Assembly: GCA_040757595.1 (NCBI GenBank)
Contig: JBFLWP010000008.1
Span: forward strand, 62,001 to 126,000
From: Nitrospirota bacterium
GTDB taxonomy: Bacteria > Nitrospirota > Nitrospiria > Nitrospirales > Nitrospiraceae
DNA length: 64,000 bases
Reading direction: 5' to 3'
Part shown: piece after piece, positions 8,650-16,366 of the stretch
Position numbering within the stretch: position 1 is the first letter of the stretch
Layout: every line of letters begins with the position of its first letter
Made by a program: the position numbers and the translations under genes
The notes under the pieces: generated by a model
Seen by the model: only the letters and a program-made list of their open reading frames with translations
The model's database searches: none
Told to the model about the DNA's origin: nothing

Positions 8650-9447
8650 ATGGGATACAATGCTGCCGTGTTGGAAATCTTTCCCTATCTGGCGGCCTGC
8701 CTGGTCGGCGCCGTCATCGGCAGCTTCTTGAACGTGTGCATCTACCGGCTGCCCCGGCACGGATCGGTCGTGTGGCCGAGCTCCCGCTGTCCTTCCTGCG
8801 GGGCGCCGATCGCGCTCTACGATAATCTCCCCATCGTGAGTTACCTATGGCTGGGTGGGCGGTGCCGGGCCTGCCGGGCCCGGATTTCACCGCGCTATCC
8901 CGTCATCGAGCTGGCCAACGCAGTCGGTTACGGGGCCATGGTCTGGCGATTTGGGGTCGGCTGGCCCGCGGTTGCCTACGCGCTCCTGTTCTCCGGGCTG
9001 CTCGTGGTCACTTGCACCGACCTCTCGCATCGGATCGTGCCGGACGTCATTACGCTTCCGGGCATCGGTCTGGGAGTCATCGGTTCGCTCACGGTCTTGC
9101 CGATCGGCCCGTGGGACTCGATCCTCGGTGTCGCGCTCGGCGGAGGGATCCTCTGGGGGCTGGCTTGGGTCAGCCCCTACTTGTTCGGCAAGGAGGGGAT
9201 GGGGGGCGGCGACATCAAGCTGCTGGCCATGATCGGCTCGTTCCTGGGATGGAAGCCGACCCTCCTGGCCCTGGTCGTCGGGGCCCTGGCCGGCTCCATC
9301 CTGGGCCTCGCCCTGATCGCCGGGAAGGTCCTGCGCCGGGACCAGTACATTCCGTTCGGTCCGTTCCTGGCGCTGGGCGCGGTGCTGGCGTTGTTTTTTC
9401 ACCAGGAGGTCTTCGCCTGGTATGCCGGGCTGCTCGGCGACCCGTGA
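8650..9447 (+). CDS. pilD: prepilin peptidase / N-methyltransferase
   Basis: An inner-membrane aspartic protease that removes prepilin leaders and methylates the new N-terminus, needed for the minor pilins encoded downstream. The 265-residue protein has the A24_N domain starting VGAVIGSFLNVCIYRLPR, the paired CxxC zinc motifs (CPSC and CRAC), and the two catalytic aspartates in TDLSHRIVPD near residue 122 and GGGDIKLLAM near residue 189, spread over about eight membrane segments. ATG at 8650 gives MGYNAAVLEIF; a GTG at 8668 is an alternative because a TACAAT box at 8656 could be a promoter element. The gene precedes the pilin cluster in the same direction. Confidence 0.93.
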   Translation: MGYNAAVLEIFPYLAACLVGAVIGSFLNVCIYRLPRHGSVVWPSSRCPSCGAPIALYDNLPIVSYLWLGGRCRACRARISPRYPVIELANAVGYGAMVWRFGVGWPAVAYALLFSGLLVVTCTDLSHRIVPDVITLPGIGLGVIGSLTVLPIGPWDSILGVALGGGILWGLAWVSPYLFGKEGMGGGDIKLLAMIGSFLGWKPTLLALVVGALAGSILGLALIAGKVLRRDQYIPFGPFLALGAVLALFFHQEVFAWYAGLLGDP

Positions 9448-9760
9448 CAGGGACCGGCTCGAGGGCCAGGCGAATCGACTCGTCAAGCTCGTCCGGCTCC
9501 CCTTCTTCCTCCCGCTGACCGGTTCCTCCTGTATCTAACCGGACCAGCCCCAGTATCTGGCCGATCGCGGCCTGTCCCGCTCATTTTCGTTCACCATGTT
9601 CCGTCTTCTGTTGAAGATCGCAGCAAGTCGCGCAGTTCCATCCTGGGTCCCTCTCGAACGGGGCTGGTCAATTCTGTACGCCTCATCCCTCCACGGGCAG
9701 GCACGCGTCTTGGAATAGCCCTCGCGCAAGCGCGACTGGCTCACAACAGGGAGGGACGCC
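9448..9760. other. 313-base intergenic region before the first minor-pilin cassette
   Basis: No gene is supported here. The only possible control element is AGGCACGCGTCTTGGAA at 9699-9715, which resembles a sigma54 -24/-12 promoter but has GG instead of GC at -12. A sound ribosome-binding site (AGGGAGG) lies just before the pilin start at 9761. Confidence 0.35.
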
Positions 9761-10195
9761 ATGAATCAAAGAGGCACGAGCTTGGTGGAGTTGGTGATGA
9801 CGGCCGGCATCGCGGTCCTCCTGGCGGGATCGGCGAGCGTCGGGTTCGTGGCGGCGGCCTCGCGGTATCAGGGCAAGGCCGTGACGACCGAGTTGGCGAC
9901 GGAACTCCGTACGGCGAGGCAACTGGCGCTGCTCCGTCGCGAGCGGGTGCGAGTCCGGTTCGAGCCGGAGCTCAAGCGCGTGGCCGTCGAGCGTGCGGAT
10001 CAGCCGGGCGAGATCCTCAGGGAGTACGACTTCCACGACAAAGGCGTGTTCGTGGATCGTCTGTCCAACGGGCCTTCGATTCTGTTCTACCCGAGCGGGC
10101 GGGCCGCGACAGCGACAACGATCACGCTCCGCAACGGACAACAGGACCGCTGGCAACTGACGGTCAGCCTGACCGGGAGGGTGGCGGTTCAATGA
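9761..10195 (+). CDS. GspH/FimT-type minor prepilin, cassette 1
   Basis: A 144-residue type IV prepilin. The very short leader MNQRG is followed by the class III cleavage motif G|TSLVELVMTAGIAVLLAG, with the conserved Glu at +5 of the mature protein and a hydrophobic helix of about 20 residues. The rest fits a GspH/FimT globular domain (RTARQLALLRRERVRVRFEP, ending in a strand pattern). It starts a run of four overlapping or closely spaced genes. Its stop overlaps the next start by four bases (ATGA). Role: a tip or priming subunit of a type IV pilus or pseudopilus. Confidence 0.85.
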   Translation: MNQRGTSLVELVMTAGIAVLLAGSASVGFVAAASRYQGKAVTTELATELRTARQLALLRRERVRVRFEPELKRVAVERADQPGEILREYDFHDKGVFVDRLSNGPSILFYPSGRAATATTITLRNGQQDRWQLTVSLTGRVAVQ

Positions 10196-10701
10196 GTCAC
10201 GATGTGCCGAGAACCCCGCCGTCCGGCGCCGGCGAGGGCGGGTCCACCTTGATCGAGGTCATGCTCGCCATGATCATTCTGCCTTTCGCCATCCTGGGCG
10301 TGATGGGGATGTTCCGTTGGTCGGATCACGGGCTGCAGGTGGGCGCCAACAGTCTGCGCGCCTTGGCGCTGGCCGAGTCGCGCTTGGAAGCCAAGCGGTC
10401 GGTCCCTTGGGACCTGCTGCTGGTCGATGATCTCGACTCGGACGGGGTTCCGGAGGTCCGGATGCGGGATGACGGGGCCGGCGCCGACGCGCAGGCGGGG
10501 GACGGGATCTATACGGGGGAGACGGAGGTGGACGGGATTCAAATCGTCTGGACGGTCCAGCCGGATCGAGTCGGCCCGATCGCATGCGCCGGGTCGGCGG
10601 TGATCCAGGCGCGGGCCGCCTATCCGCTCGGGCAGGGACGGCGGAGCGAGCTCCGGATCGGGACGGTCAGGGCCAACCCCCGGTATCTGGGGGCGACGTG
10701 A
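10192..10701 (+). CDS. PilV/GspI-like minor prepilin, cassette 1
   Basis: A 169-residue prepilin with an 17-residue leader ending GEG|GSTLIEVMLAMIILPFAILGVMG, the typical PilV/GspI cleavage site and transmembrane helix. The soluble part contains an acidic loop DLDSDGVPEVRMRDDGAGAD followed by AGDGIYTGE, near residues 80-108, which resembles calcium-binding loops of secreted proteins. That is unusual in a minor pilin. It overlaps the preceding FimT-like gene and is followed by a PilW-like gene after ten bases. Confidence 0.82.
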   Translation: MSHDVPRTPPSGAGEGGSTLIEVMLAMIILPFAILGVMGMFRWSDHGLQVGANSLRALALAESRLEAKRSVPWDLLLVDDLDSDGVPEVRMRDDGAGADAQAGDGIYTGETEVDGIQIVWTVQPDRVGPIACAGSAVIQARAAYPLGQGRRSELRIGTVRANPRYLGAT

Positions 10702-10711
10702 GGGGACGAAC

Positions 10712-11452
10712 ATGGGCGCACGGCGGATGAAACCCAACGCCGGCCTCTGTTTGACCGAGCTGATGATCGCCATGACCGCCGGGGCGGTGGTCCTGTCCGC
10801 CATGCTCCAGGCCTTGCAGCACTTCGACCGGCGTCTGGCTGCGCAGCAGACGACCATGGCGCGACACCAGGACCTCCGCATCGGACTGCGGATCCTGGAA
10901 GCCGAGCTGCGCCTGGCCGGGACCGGAACCGGACAGGCGGGAACCGCGGTGTTGAGCGCGCAGGTTGAGGAGGTCACGTTTCTAGCCAACCTCGCCGGGC
11001 TGACCACGAACCTGATCGAAGCGGCCGTCCCGGGCCAGCAGGAGCTCAAGGTGCAGGACGGGACCGGCTGGTCCAAGGGGAAGCAGATCGTCGTCTGCGG
11101 GATCAGTCTGTGCGAAGAGCATCGGCTGGCGCGCGACGGGCGGCGCGGGACGCTCACGTTGACCGAGCCCGTGGGCGCCGCCTTTCTGCTCGGCAGCTCG
11201 ATCTCGGTGGTCAACCGAGTCCGATACTACCTGGGACGGGACGGGCGGAGCGTGCCGGCCCTCATGCGGCAGGTGGATGGCGGGGCGAATCCGCTCATTG
11301 GAGACGTGGCCTCGTTCCGGCTTCGTTATCTGGATCGGGTGGGGAGGCCCGTCCAGGATCCGGCTCTGGTCGCCCGCATCGGGATCGAATTGGCGGTCGG
11401 GGATCGCCGGCGCGTCGTCACGAGCGAGGTCGGATTGCGAGCCATGTCGTGA
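10712..11452 (+). CDS. PilW-like minor prepilin, cassette 1
   Basis: A 246-residue prepilin. The leader MGARRMKPNAG is followed by LCLTELMIAMTAGAVVLSAMLQALQ, with Leu instead of the usual Phe at mature position 1 and Glu at +5. After the helix comes RLAAQQTTMARHQDLRIGLRILEAELRLAGTG, matching the PilW segment in which the protein joins its partners. The C-terminal half is a beta-rich domain. The next gene starts 16 bases later. Together with the neighbours it would form the priming complex of a pilus. Confidence 0.83.
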   Translation: MGARRMKPNAGLCLTELMIAMTAGAVVLSAMLQALQHFDRRLAAQQTTMARHQDLRIGLRILEAELRLAGTGTGQAGTAVLSAQVEEVTFLANLAGLTTNLIEAAVPGQQELKVQDGTGWSKGKQIVVCGISLCEEHRLARDGRRGTLTLTEPVGAAFLLGSSISVVNRVRYYLGRDGRSVPALMRQVDGGANPLIGDVASFRLRYLDRVGRPVQDPALVARIGIELAVGDRRRVVTSEVGLRAMS

Positions 11453-11468
11453 CCATGGGGAGGAGACC

Positions 11469-12923
11469 ATGATTGGAAGGCAAGACGGAGCCGCGCTCAT
11501 CGGAGCGGTGCTGGGGATGGTGATCCTCTCGCTGCTGGGGACCGTGTCGTTGACCCTCGCGATCCACGAGATCGAGGGGAGCAGGGCGGCCCACGAAGAT
11601 GCGGCCGTCCTGCACCTGGCTGAGGCAGGCTCAGACCTGATCGTCCAGCGGTTCCACGACCCGCAAGCCGGCGGCGACGCCGTGCTCGGTGCCCTTTTCA
11701 CCAAACGGTACGAGCTTGCGGACGGAACGGCGTCCTTCTTCGATGCCCAGGGGAAATCTCAGTTTGCCGGCTCGCAGGATCATCCCGATTTCATGCTGGA
11801 CGCGGCCATCCCCGAGCACGATCGGCTGTTGAACGATCCCGCAGTCGGCTGGTTCCGTTCCTTGCGCAGCCTGGGTCGCCTGCTTCGCCTGAAGGTCTAC
11901 GGGCCGGTCCGGCCCGGGCTCCTCTGCACCGTGGAGGCGACGGCGGGCGTGGGGGGACTGACCAGGACCCTCTCCGTTCAGCTCGGAGCCCGCACGATTC
12001 CGCCCCTCAGGGCCGCGGCCCAAATCGGGGGCGCTCCGGACGGAACGGGGACGGAGGAGCCACTGCCGGTGTTGGTCCATTGGGGTGACCTCAAGATGCG
12101 GGGGCCCGTGCGGCTCGGCAGACCGGAGGACACACCGATCAAGACCCAGTTGGCGCCCATCAGCGAGCTCTCGTATGCGGACATGATCCAACGGCAGGAT
12201 CGCTGGCTGGACCTGTTCGTCGGCGGAGAAGCGTTGTTCGATCCGTCCGCATCGGGAATTTCCGGGTCGCCTCCTTCCAACGTGTTTCCGAATCAAGAGC
12301 CCTCGCCGGGCTTGCGTGAGGACCGATGGGACTACGCGCTCATGAAACAGTATGCGCTGCTGTACGGGACCTACTACGTGCCTGATCGGGAGGGACTGTT
12401 GTACCGGGACGGCAAGGTGGAGCCGGGGCTCGGACTGACGCCGGAAGAGGTCTTCGGATCCGAGGCCGTGGGCGATCACCACGGCCTCGTGTTCGTTGAC
12501 ACGCTTGATCAGCAGCCCCCCGTTCCAGGGAACTTGGCCACCCTGACGATCGAAACCGACTACGCAGAGGGGATCTTCTTCGTGAACGCCCATCTGCGTC
12601 TGAAAGCCAGAGGGAACGGGAAGCCGGTTCCGGCGCTCAGTCCGCCGCCGGAGGGAAGCGCGCCGGGCGGTTCGCTGGCCCGTCGAGTGCCGGTCCAGTT
12701 GACGGGCATTCACTTCCACGGCGTCTTGTTTACAGCTGGCGACATCGTGATGGAAGGCCAGCCCAGGCTTTTCGGCGCGCTGGTAACCGGAGGGCGAGTC
12801 ATGAGGGCTTCTCAAACGGCGGGCCCGTTTGAGCTGTGGTTCAATGACGACCTGCGCAGTGGATTGGTCCGAGGGTTTCCCCTGGTCTACGTCGCTCCAG
12901 GAACTTTGCAGGAGCGGTCCTGA
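11469..12923 (+). CDS. PilX-like, large pilus-assembly-associated protein, cassette 1
   Basis: A 484-residue protein whose start, MIGRQDGAALIGAVLGMVILSLLGTVSLTLA, has the PilX N-terminal shape: short leader, no canonical Glu +5 but a long hydrophobic helix, then the heptad stretch IHEIEGSRAAHEDAAVLHLAEAGSDL. It is about twice the length of ordinary PilX; the extra C-terminal domain (roughly residues 200-484) is not recognised. ATG at 11469 has GGAGGAGACC just upstream. It ends cassette 1, and there is no PilY1 partner directly after it. Confidence 0.7.
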   Translation: MIGRQDGAALIGAVLGMVILSLLGTVSLTLAIHEIEGSRAAHEDAAVLHLAEAGSDLIVQRFHDPQAGGDAVLGALFTKRYELADGTASFFDAQGKSQFAGSQDHPDFMLDAAIPEHDRLLNDPAVGWFRSLRSLGRLLRLKVYGPVRPGLLCTVEATAGVGGLTRTLSVQLGARTIPPLRAAAQIGGAPDGTGTEEPLPVLVHWGDLKMRGPVRLGRPEDTPIKTQLAPISELSYADMIQRQDRWLDLFVGGEALFDPSASGISGSPPSNVFPNQEPSPGLREDRWDYALMKQYALLYGTYYVPDREGLLYRDGKVEPGLGLTPEEVFGSEAVGDHHGLVFVDTLDQQPPVPGNLATLTIETDYAEGIFFVNAHLRLKARGNGKPVPALSPPPEGSAPGGSLARRVPVQLTGIHFHGVLFTAGDIVMEGQPRLFGALVTGGRVMRASQTAGPFELWFNDDLRSGLVRGFPLVYVAPGTLQERS

Positions 12924-13107
12924 AAGGGTCGCCCGAAGAGGGCTCCTGAGCCGAAAATTGTCGTTCTTCAACGTCTCCAAGACGGAAGAACCAGCCGAAA
13001 TTCAAAACTCTTCTTTACAAATCAATACGTTACATGTTCAGATGGCAGCCAGGCCCATCGGCATAGCGCTTGCTGCCGACAGAGGGGTATTGTGGTCGCT
13101 ACGTGTC

Positions 13108-13635
13108 ATGGTAGGGCTTCCGGTCAGGCGGTGGGTCTTGGGCTTACGAGGACAGACAGGCGTCACCCTCGTCGAGTTGATGACCGTGGTGGCGATCGTC
13201 ACGATCGCCATGGCGCTCGCCATTCCGAGTTACACGAGATGGAGCGCCGGAGCGGAGTTGAAAGAAGCGCTGCTCGATCTGCATAGCAGCCTCAATCTGG
13301 CCCGTATGACGGCGATGAATCGGAACACGACGATCACGGTCACGGTGGCGGTTTCGAGCGGAAGGGTGCGGGCCACCTTCACCGACCCCAACAGCACCTC
13401 GGCGGCGTGCCTATCAGACAGTCGGGTGTGCGCCATGCCGACCCTGGTCTTGCCCGCGAAGGTCACCGGAGTAGGGGGAACGACCACGTTCCAGTTCTCC
13501 TCACTAGGGCTAAGGGCGGGGGGCGGGACGACGACCCAGTCAATCCAGTTGAGCAACAACCAGGGGGCGACCTACGAAATCCAGGTGACGGCCGCGGGGA
13601 AGATCCGCTGGTGCACCAGCTCGCCCTGCGCGTAA
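13108..13635 (+). CDS. FimU/GspH-type minor prepilin, cassette 2
   Basis: A 175-residue prepilin: leader to GQTG, then VTLVELMTVVAIVTIAMALAIPSYTRW, a classical type IV pilin N-terminus, followed by a GspH-type domain (LKEALLDLHSSLNLARMTAMNRN). Two cysteine pairs (AACLSDSRVCAMP and the last residues WCTSSPCA) are typical of pilin disulfide loops. The ATG at 13108 gives an 18-residue leader; an ATG at 13042 would give a leader of 40, which is unusually long, and no strong ribosome-binding site distinguishes them. It opens the second, PilY1-containing cassette after 184 bases of lower-GC DNA with no gene. Confidence 0.82.
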   Translation: MVGLPVRRWVLGLRGQTGVTLVELMTVVAIVTIAMALAIPSYTRWSAGAELKEALLDLHSSLNLARMTAMNRNTTITVTVAVSSGRVRATFTDPNSTSAACLSDSRVCAMPTLVLPAKVTGVGGTTTFQFSSLGLRAGGGTTTQSIQLSNNQGATYEIQVTAAGKIRWCTSSPCA

Positions 13636-13644
13636 CGAGAGCAG

Positions 13645-14196
13645 ATGACACGGCGACGCGGCGACAAGGCGACATGGCGAGTGAGTGGAAAGGGGGGGCT
13701 TCTCCGCGTCCCCGCGTCTGCGCGTCAAAGCATTCCGCGTTCTGCGTTCTGCGTTGACCAGGGCGGGTTCACCCTGCTGGAGGGGATGCTGGCCCTGCTC
13801 GTGCTGTCGGTGGGGCTCCTGGGTATTGCGGCCATGCAGGACATGGCGCTCGGGCGCAACGTAGACGCCAACGAGCTCAACCTGGCCACGAACTTGGCTT
13901 CCGAGATGCTGGAGCGGATCAGATTCAACCGGGTCAACGTGACGGCCTATGGAGGGATTGACACGGCGAACACGGCGACCCAGCCTCCCACGTCGCAGCC
14001 GATGGCCAGGGGAGACTATGACCAATGGAGGACCAGATTGACGGCCTCCCGTCTCTCCGGCGCACGCGGGCTGGTGACGGTCACCGCGCTCACTCCGACC
14101 GAGCTGAGCCAGAGTCGGGTGACGGTTCAGGTACGGTGGAGCGGCACCGTCATCGGCCATTCCGTCTCGTTCAGCACCGTGGTGGCTCCCGAATAA
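13645..14196 (+). CDS. PilV-like minor prepilin, cassette 2, with repeat-derived leader
   Basis: The mature part is clear: QG|GFTLLEGMLALLVLSVGLLGIAAMQ, then NLATNLASEMLERIRFNR, the PilV signature. The first 35 or so residues are encoded by a family D repeat (13646-13757), so the leader is long and low-complexity (MTRRRGDKATWR). A GTG at 13681 is an equally possible start within the repeat. The stop at 14194 touches the left arm of a family A palindrome. Role: minor pilin of the PilY1 priming complex. Confidence 0.78.
   Translation: MTRRRGDKATWRVSGKGGLLRVPASARQSIPRSAFCVDQGGFTLLEGMLALLVLSVGLLGIAAMQDMALGRNVDANELNLATNLASEMLERIRFNRVNVTAYGGIDTANTATQPPTSQPMARGDYDQWRTRLTASRLSGARGLVTVTALTPTELSQSRVTVQVRWSGTVIGHSVSFSTVVAPE
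13646..13757. repeat. family D tandem-unit repeat inside the pilV leader
   Basis: The left part is GGCGACGC, GGCGACAA, GGCGACAT, GGCGA (8-base units); the middle has three CCGCGTCC-like units; the right part is TTCCGCG, TTCTGCG, TTCTGCG, TTGA. The outer parts are roughly complementary. It is translated as the start of the second PilV. Confidence 0.6.
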
Positions 14197-14324
14197 CGCG
14201 TGACTCGTGACACGTGACGTGTGAAATGTGACGAGAGAACGAAGATGGGCGGGAAACGCCGAGCCATGACATGGCTGCAGATTTCAGGGAGCGCGCGTCA
14301 CGCGTCACCCGTCACGCGTCACGG
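14197..14324. repeat. family A palindrome spanning the pilV/pilW junction
   Basis: The left arm (14197-14234) is a GTGA-type run directly after the pilV stop; the right arm (14293-14324) is GCGTCACGCGTCACCCGTCA-like and lies inside the pilW reading frame. The pilW start codon is in the loop. The right arm is translated as SARHASPVTRH. Confidence 0.72.
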
Positions 14325-15360
14325 CCTTGAAGCCGGCGCGACTCTCGTCGAGCTCATGTTCGGCATGACGATCGCCCTGGTGCTGGTGGGGGCCGGCTAT
14401 ACGGTCATGAACACGAGCCAGCGGGCCGCCACGACCAACGACCAGACCGCGGAGATGCAGGAAAACGCGATGATCGCCATGGAGCTGGTTGCCCGGGATC
14501 TGAAGATGGCCGGCTTCGGCGTATCCGGAGCGGTGGGAAACTGCAACAACGCGATCGTGCCGTTGGACAACGTGGCGGGCGGGACCGATATAGGGCCGGA
14601 CCAGATCTCGCTCGTCGTGCCGACGCTGCTGTCAACGCTGGCGTCCCAACCGTCGAGCCCGGTCACCGCGGTCACGCTCCAGTCGGGAGCGGTGGCGGCA
14701 ATGTCGCCGGAGGGCTTCGGCGCTGGGGCGTCGATCTCGATCGGCGGGGCCGCTTCGGCGGTCGTGAGCACGATCTCCGGGGACACCCTCAATCTTTCCA
14801 CCCCGATCGGCGCGCCGGCCGTATTTCCGCCCGGCACGCAGGTCTACTGGCTGCGGTGCATTCGGTACGCGATCGAACGGGCCGACAACACGGTCTGCGG
14901 GGGACCGGCGCCGTGCCTCCTCCGAGGCGTGTACGCCACCACCTCCGCCTATCCGGCCTCGGGCGTCAGCGCCGCCAACATGGTCCCGATCGCGGACGGG
15001 ATCGAGGACATGCAGTTTGCCTACGCCTGCGACGGGTGCAACGGGACCGTGCCGGACGGGATCGTGGACGACCAGAATCTGTCGAACACCTTCGACGCGA
15101 CGGATTTCATTCCGAACGGCACCCTCTCAACCGTGACGGTGACCAACCCCGACACGATCAGGCTGGTCCGGGTCAGCATCGTAGCCAGACAGGCCCGGCT
15201 GGAGACGAGCGACCCTCGGGTGATCTTCTCCGCGCCGGCGAATTTCGTGGCGGAGGACCACAATCCCGCCCAAGATTCTGGCTTCAATTTGACGTCGTAC
15301 CAGCCGTTCCGCCGACGGCTCCTCACCCGCACGGTCCAGGTCAGGAACGTAGGGCTGTGA
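14245..15360 (+). CDS. PilW-like minor prepilin, cassette 2
   Basis: A 371-residue prepilin: EAG|ATLVELMFGMTIALVLVGAGYTVMN with Glu at +5, then QRAATTNDQTAEMQENAMIAMELVARDLKMAGFGV, the PilW hallmark. The leader of about 31 residues is lengthened by a family A repeat arm (residues 17-27). The ATG at 14245 follows ACGAGAGAACGAAG; GTG 14221 and ATG 14266 are alternatives. Cysteine pairs (WLRCI, VCGG, PCLL, ACDGC) suggest disulfides in the pilus domain. Three bases separate it from pilX. Confidence 0.82.
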   Translation: MGGKRRAMTWLQISGSARHASPVTRHGLEAGATLVELMFGMTIALVLVGAGYTVMNTSQRAATTNDQTAEMQENAMIAMELVARDLKMAGFGVSGAVGNCNNAIVPLDNVAGGTDIGPDQISLVVPTLLSTLASQPSSPVTAVTLQSGAVAAMSPEGFGAGASISIGGAASAVVSTISGDTLNLSTPIGAPAVFPPGTQVYWLRCIRYAIERADNTVCGGPAPCLLRGVYATTSAYPASGVSAANMVPIADGIEDMQFAYACDGCNGTVPDGIVDDQNLSNTFDATDFIPNGTLSTVTVTNPDTIRLVRVSIVARQARLETSDPRVIFSAPANFVAEDHNPAQDSGFNLTSYQPFRRRLLTRTVQVRNVGL

Positions 15361-15362
15361 GC

Positions 15363-15959
15363 ATGGACGGGGGGGGCGGAGAAAAAGGCGTCGCGCTGGT
15401 TACGGTTGTCCTGCTCCTGCTGATTATGACGTTGATCGGGATCGCCTCCATCACCGTGACGGGGATCGGGAGCCGGATGGCCGGTCATGGGCGGACCGGG
15501 GAGGCGGGCACGGGCGCTGCGGAAGCCTGTCTGGGGACCGCCGTCAAGATCATCCAGCAGACGATTGATGCGGGCAATTTGCCCAACACGCTTCTGGATA
15601 ACGCCACCCCCGCGGGCCCGGTGCCTGCCGGCAACTTCTCCGTCTTGGATGCGGAGATCAAGGGAGCGAGCGACAACAATCCCGACGCGGCCGATAGCAG
15701 CCCGAACCTCACCATGCAGGTGGACAACTTCACGGTCAACGGCGACATCGACCGGCTCTACGCGACGCCCCGGGCCGGCGGCTCCTTGCAGATGTTTGGC
15801 GGGTATGAGGGCATCGCGGGCGGGGCGGCCGGGGGCGGGGTGGACATCATGTATCGCATTGATTGCTCGGCGGCCAATGCTGCGACCGGCACCAGGAGCC
15901 GGATCACGGCGGTCTATGCCTGTATGACCACCGGAGAATCGTGCCAGCGAAAACTCTAG
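15363..15959 (+). CDS. PilX-type minor pilin protein
   Basis: A 198-residue protein starting MDGGGGEKGVALVTVVLLLLIMTLIGIAS, the PilX N-terminal helix, followed by TGIGSRMAGHGRTGEAGTGAAEACLGTAVK, the helical segment where PilX proteins normally read N-x-x-d-r-x-x-A-x-x-A-AEA. A C-terminal pair of cysteines (YACMTTGESC) could form a loop. An overlapping GTG (15357) is an alternative start. In PilX position between pilW and pilY1. Confidence 0.8.
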   Translation: MDGGGGEKGVALVTVVLLLLIMTLIGIASITVTGIGSRMAGHGRTGEAGTGAAEACLGTAVKIIQQTIDAGNLPNTLLDNATPAGPVPAGNFSVLDAEIKGASDNNPDAADSSPNLTMQVDNFTVNGDIDRLYATPRAGGSLQMFGGYEGIAGGAAGGGVDIMYRIDCSAANAATGTRSRITAVYACMTTGESCQRKL

Positions 15960-15978
15960 GAACGTAGGAGGCGCCACC

Positions 15979-16341
15979 ATGGAACGGCGGGCTCTGAGGG
16001 CAAGAGACGAGCGACGGGGAGGCGACGGCTGGCTGGGAGGCCTGCTCTGGATCACCCTGATCTTCCTCGTGGCCGGCACGGCGCTGGTGATTGGGAGCGG
16101 AGGGTTCGCCCAGACCACGGGCACGGCCACGACGTTGACCTTTCAGACCGGACAGGTCACGGCCGTGGGGAAGACGACGATCAGAATCAACGCCCGGGAG
16201 TACTCCCTGTCCTCCGAGGTGGTGATCAGAGACGACGAGGGAAAGCCGAGAGAATTGAAGGACCTGACGCCCGGTTCCGACGTGAAGTTTCACGTGAAGC
16301 GGGACAGTATTGATCAGATCATTCTGCTCCTGCCGAGGTGA
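15979..16341 (+). CDS. small exported protein between pilX and pilY1 (PilY2-like position)
   Basis: A 120-residue protein with one N-terminal membrane segment (GGLLWITLIFLVAGTALVIGSG) ending at a signal-peptidase-like FAQT, then a small beta domain: TGQVTAVGKTTIRINAREYSLSSEVVIRDDEGK and LTPGSDVKFHVKRDSIDQIILLLP. In Pseudomonas-type clusters the short gene beside pilY1 is pilY2; the position and size fit, but sequence identity is not evident and the OB-like beta pattern could equally be a generic periplasmic domain. ATG follows GGAGGCGCCACC. Confidence 0.6.
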   Translation: MERRALRARDERRGGDGWLGGLLWITLIFLVAGTALVIGSGGFAQTTGTATTLTFQTGQVTAVGKTTIRINAREYSLSSEVVIRDDEGKPRELKDLTPGSDVKFHVKRDSIDQIILLLPR

Positions 16342-16366
16342 CGTGCGGGAGAGGAGGGCTCGTACC

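Noticed and set aside
9699-9715. Sigma54 promoter before the pilin cluster.
   Set aside because: The -12 element has GG instead of the essential GC, so it is only mentioned as a weak resemblance.
13646-14324. Second PilV and PilW considered pseudogenes because of low-complexity N-termini.
   Set aside because: Their prepilin cleavage sites, helices and downstream frames are intact; only the leader is repeat-derived.
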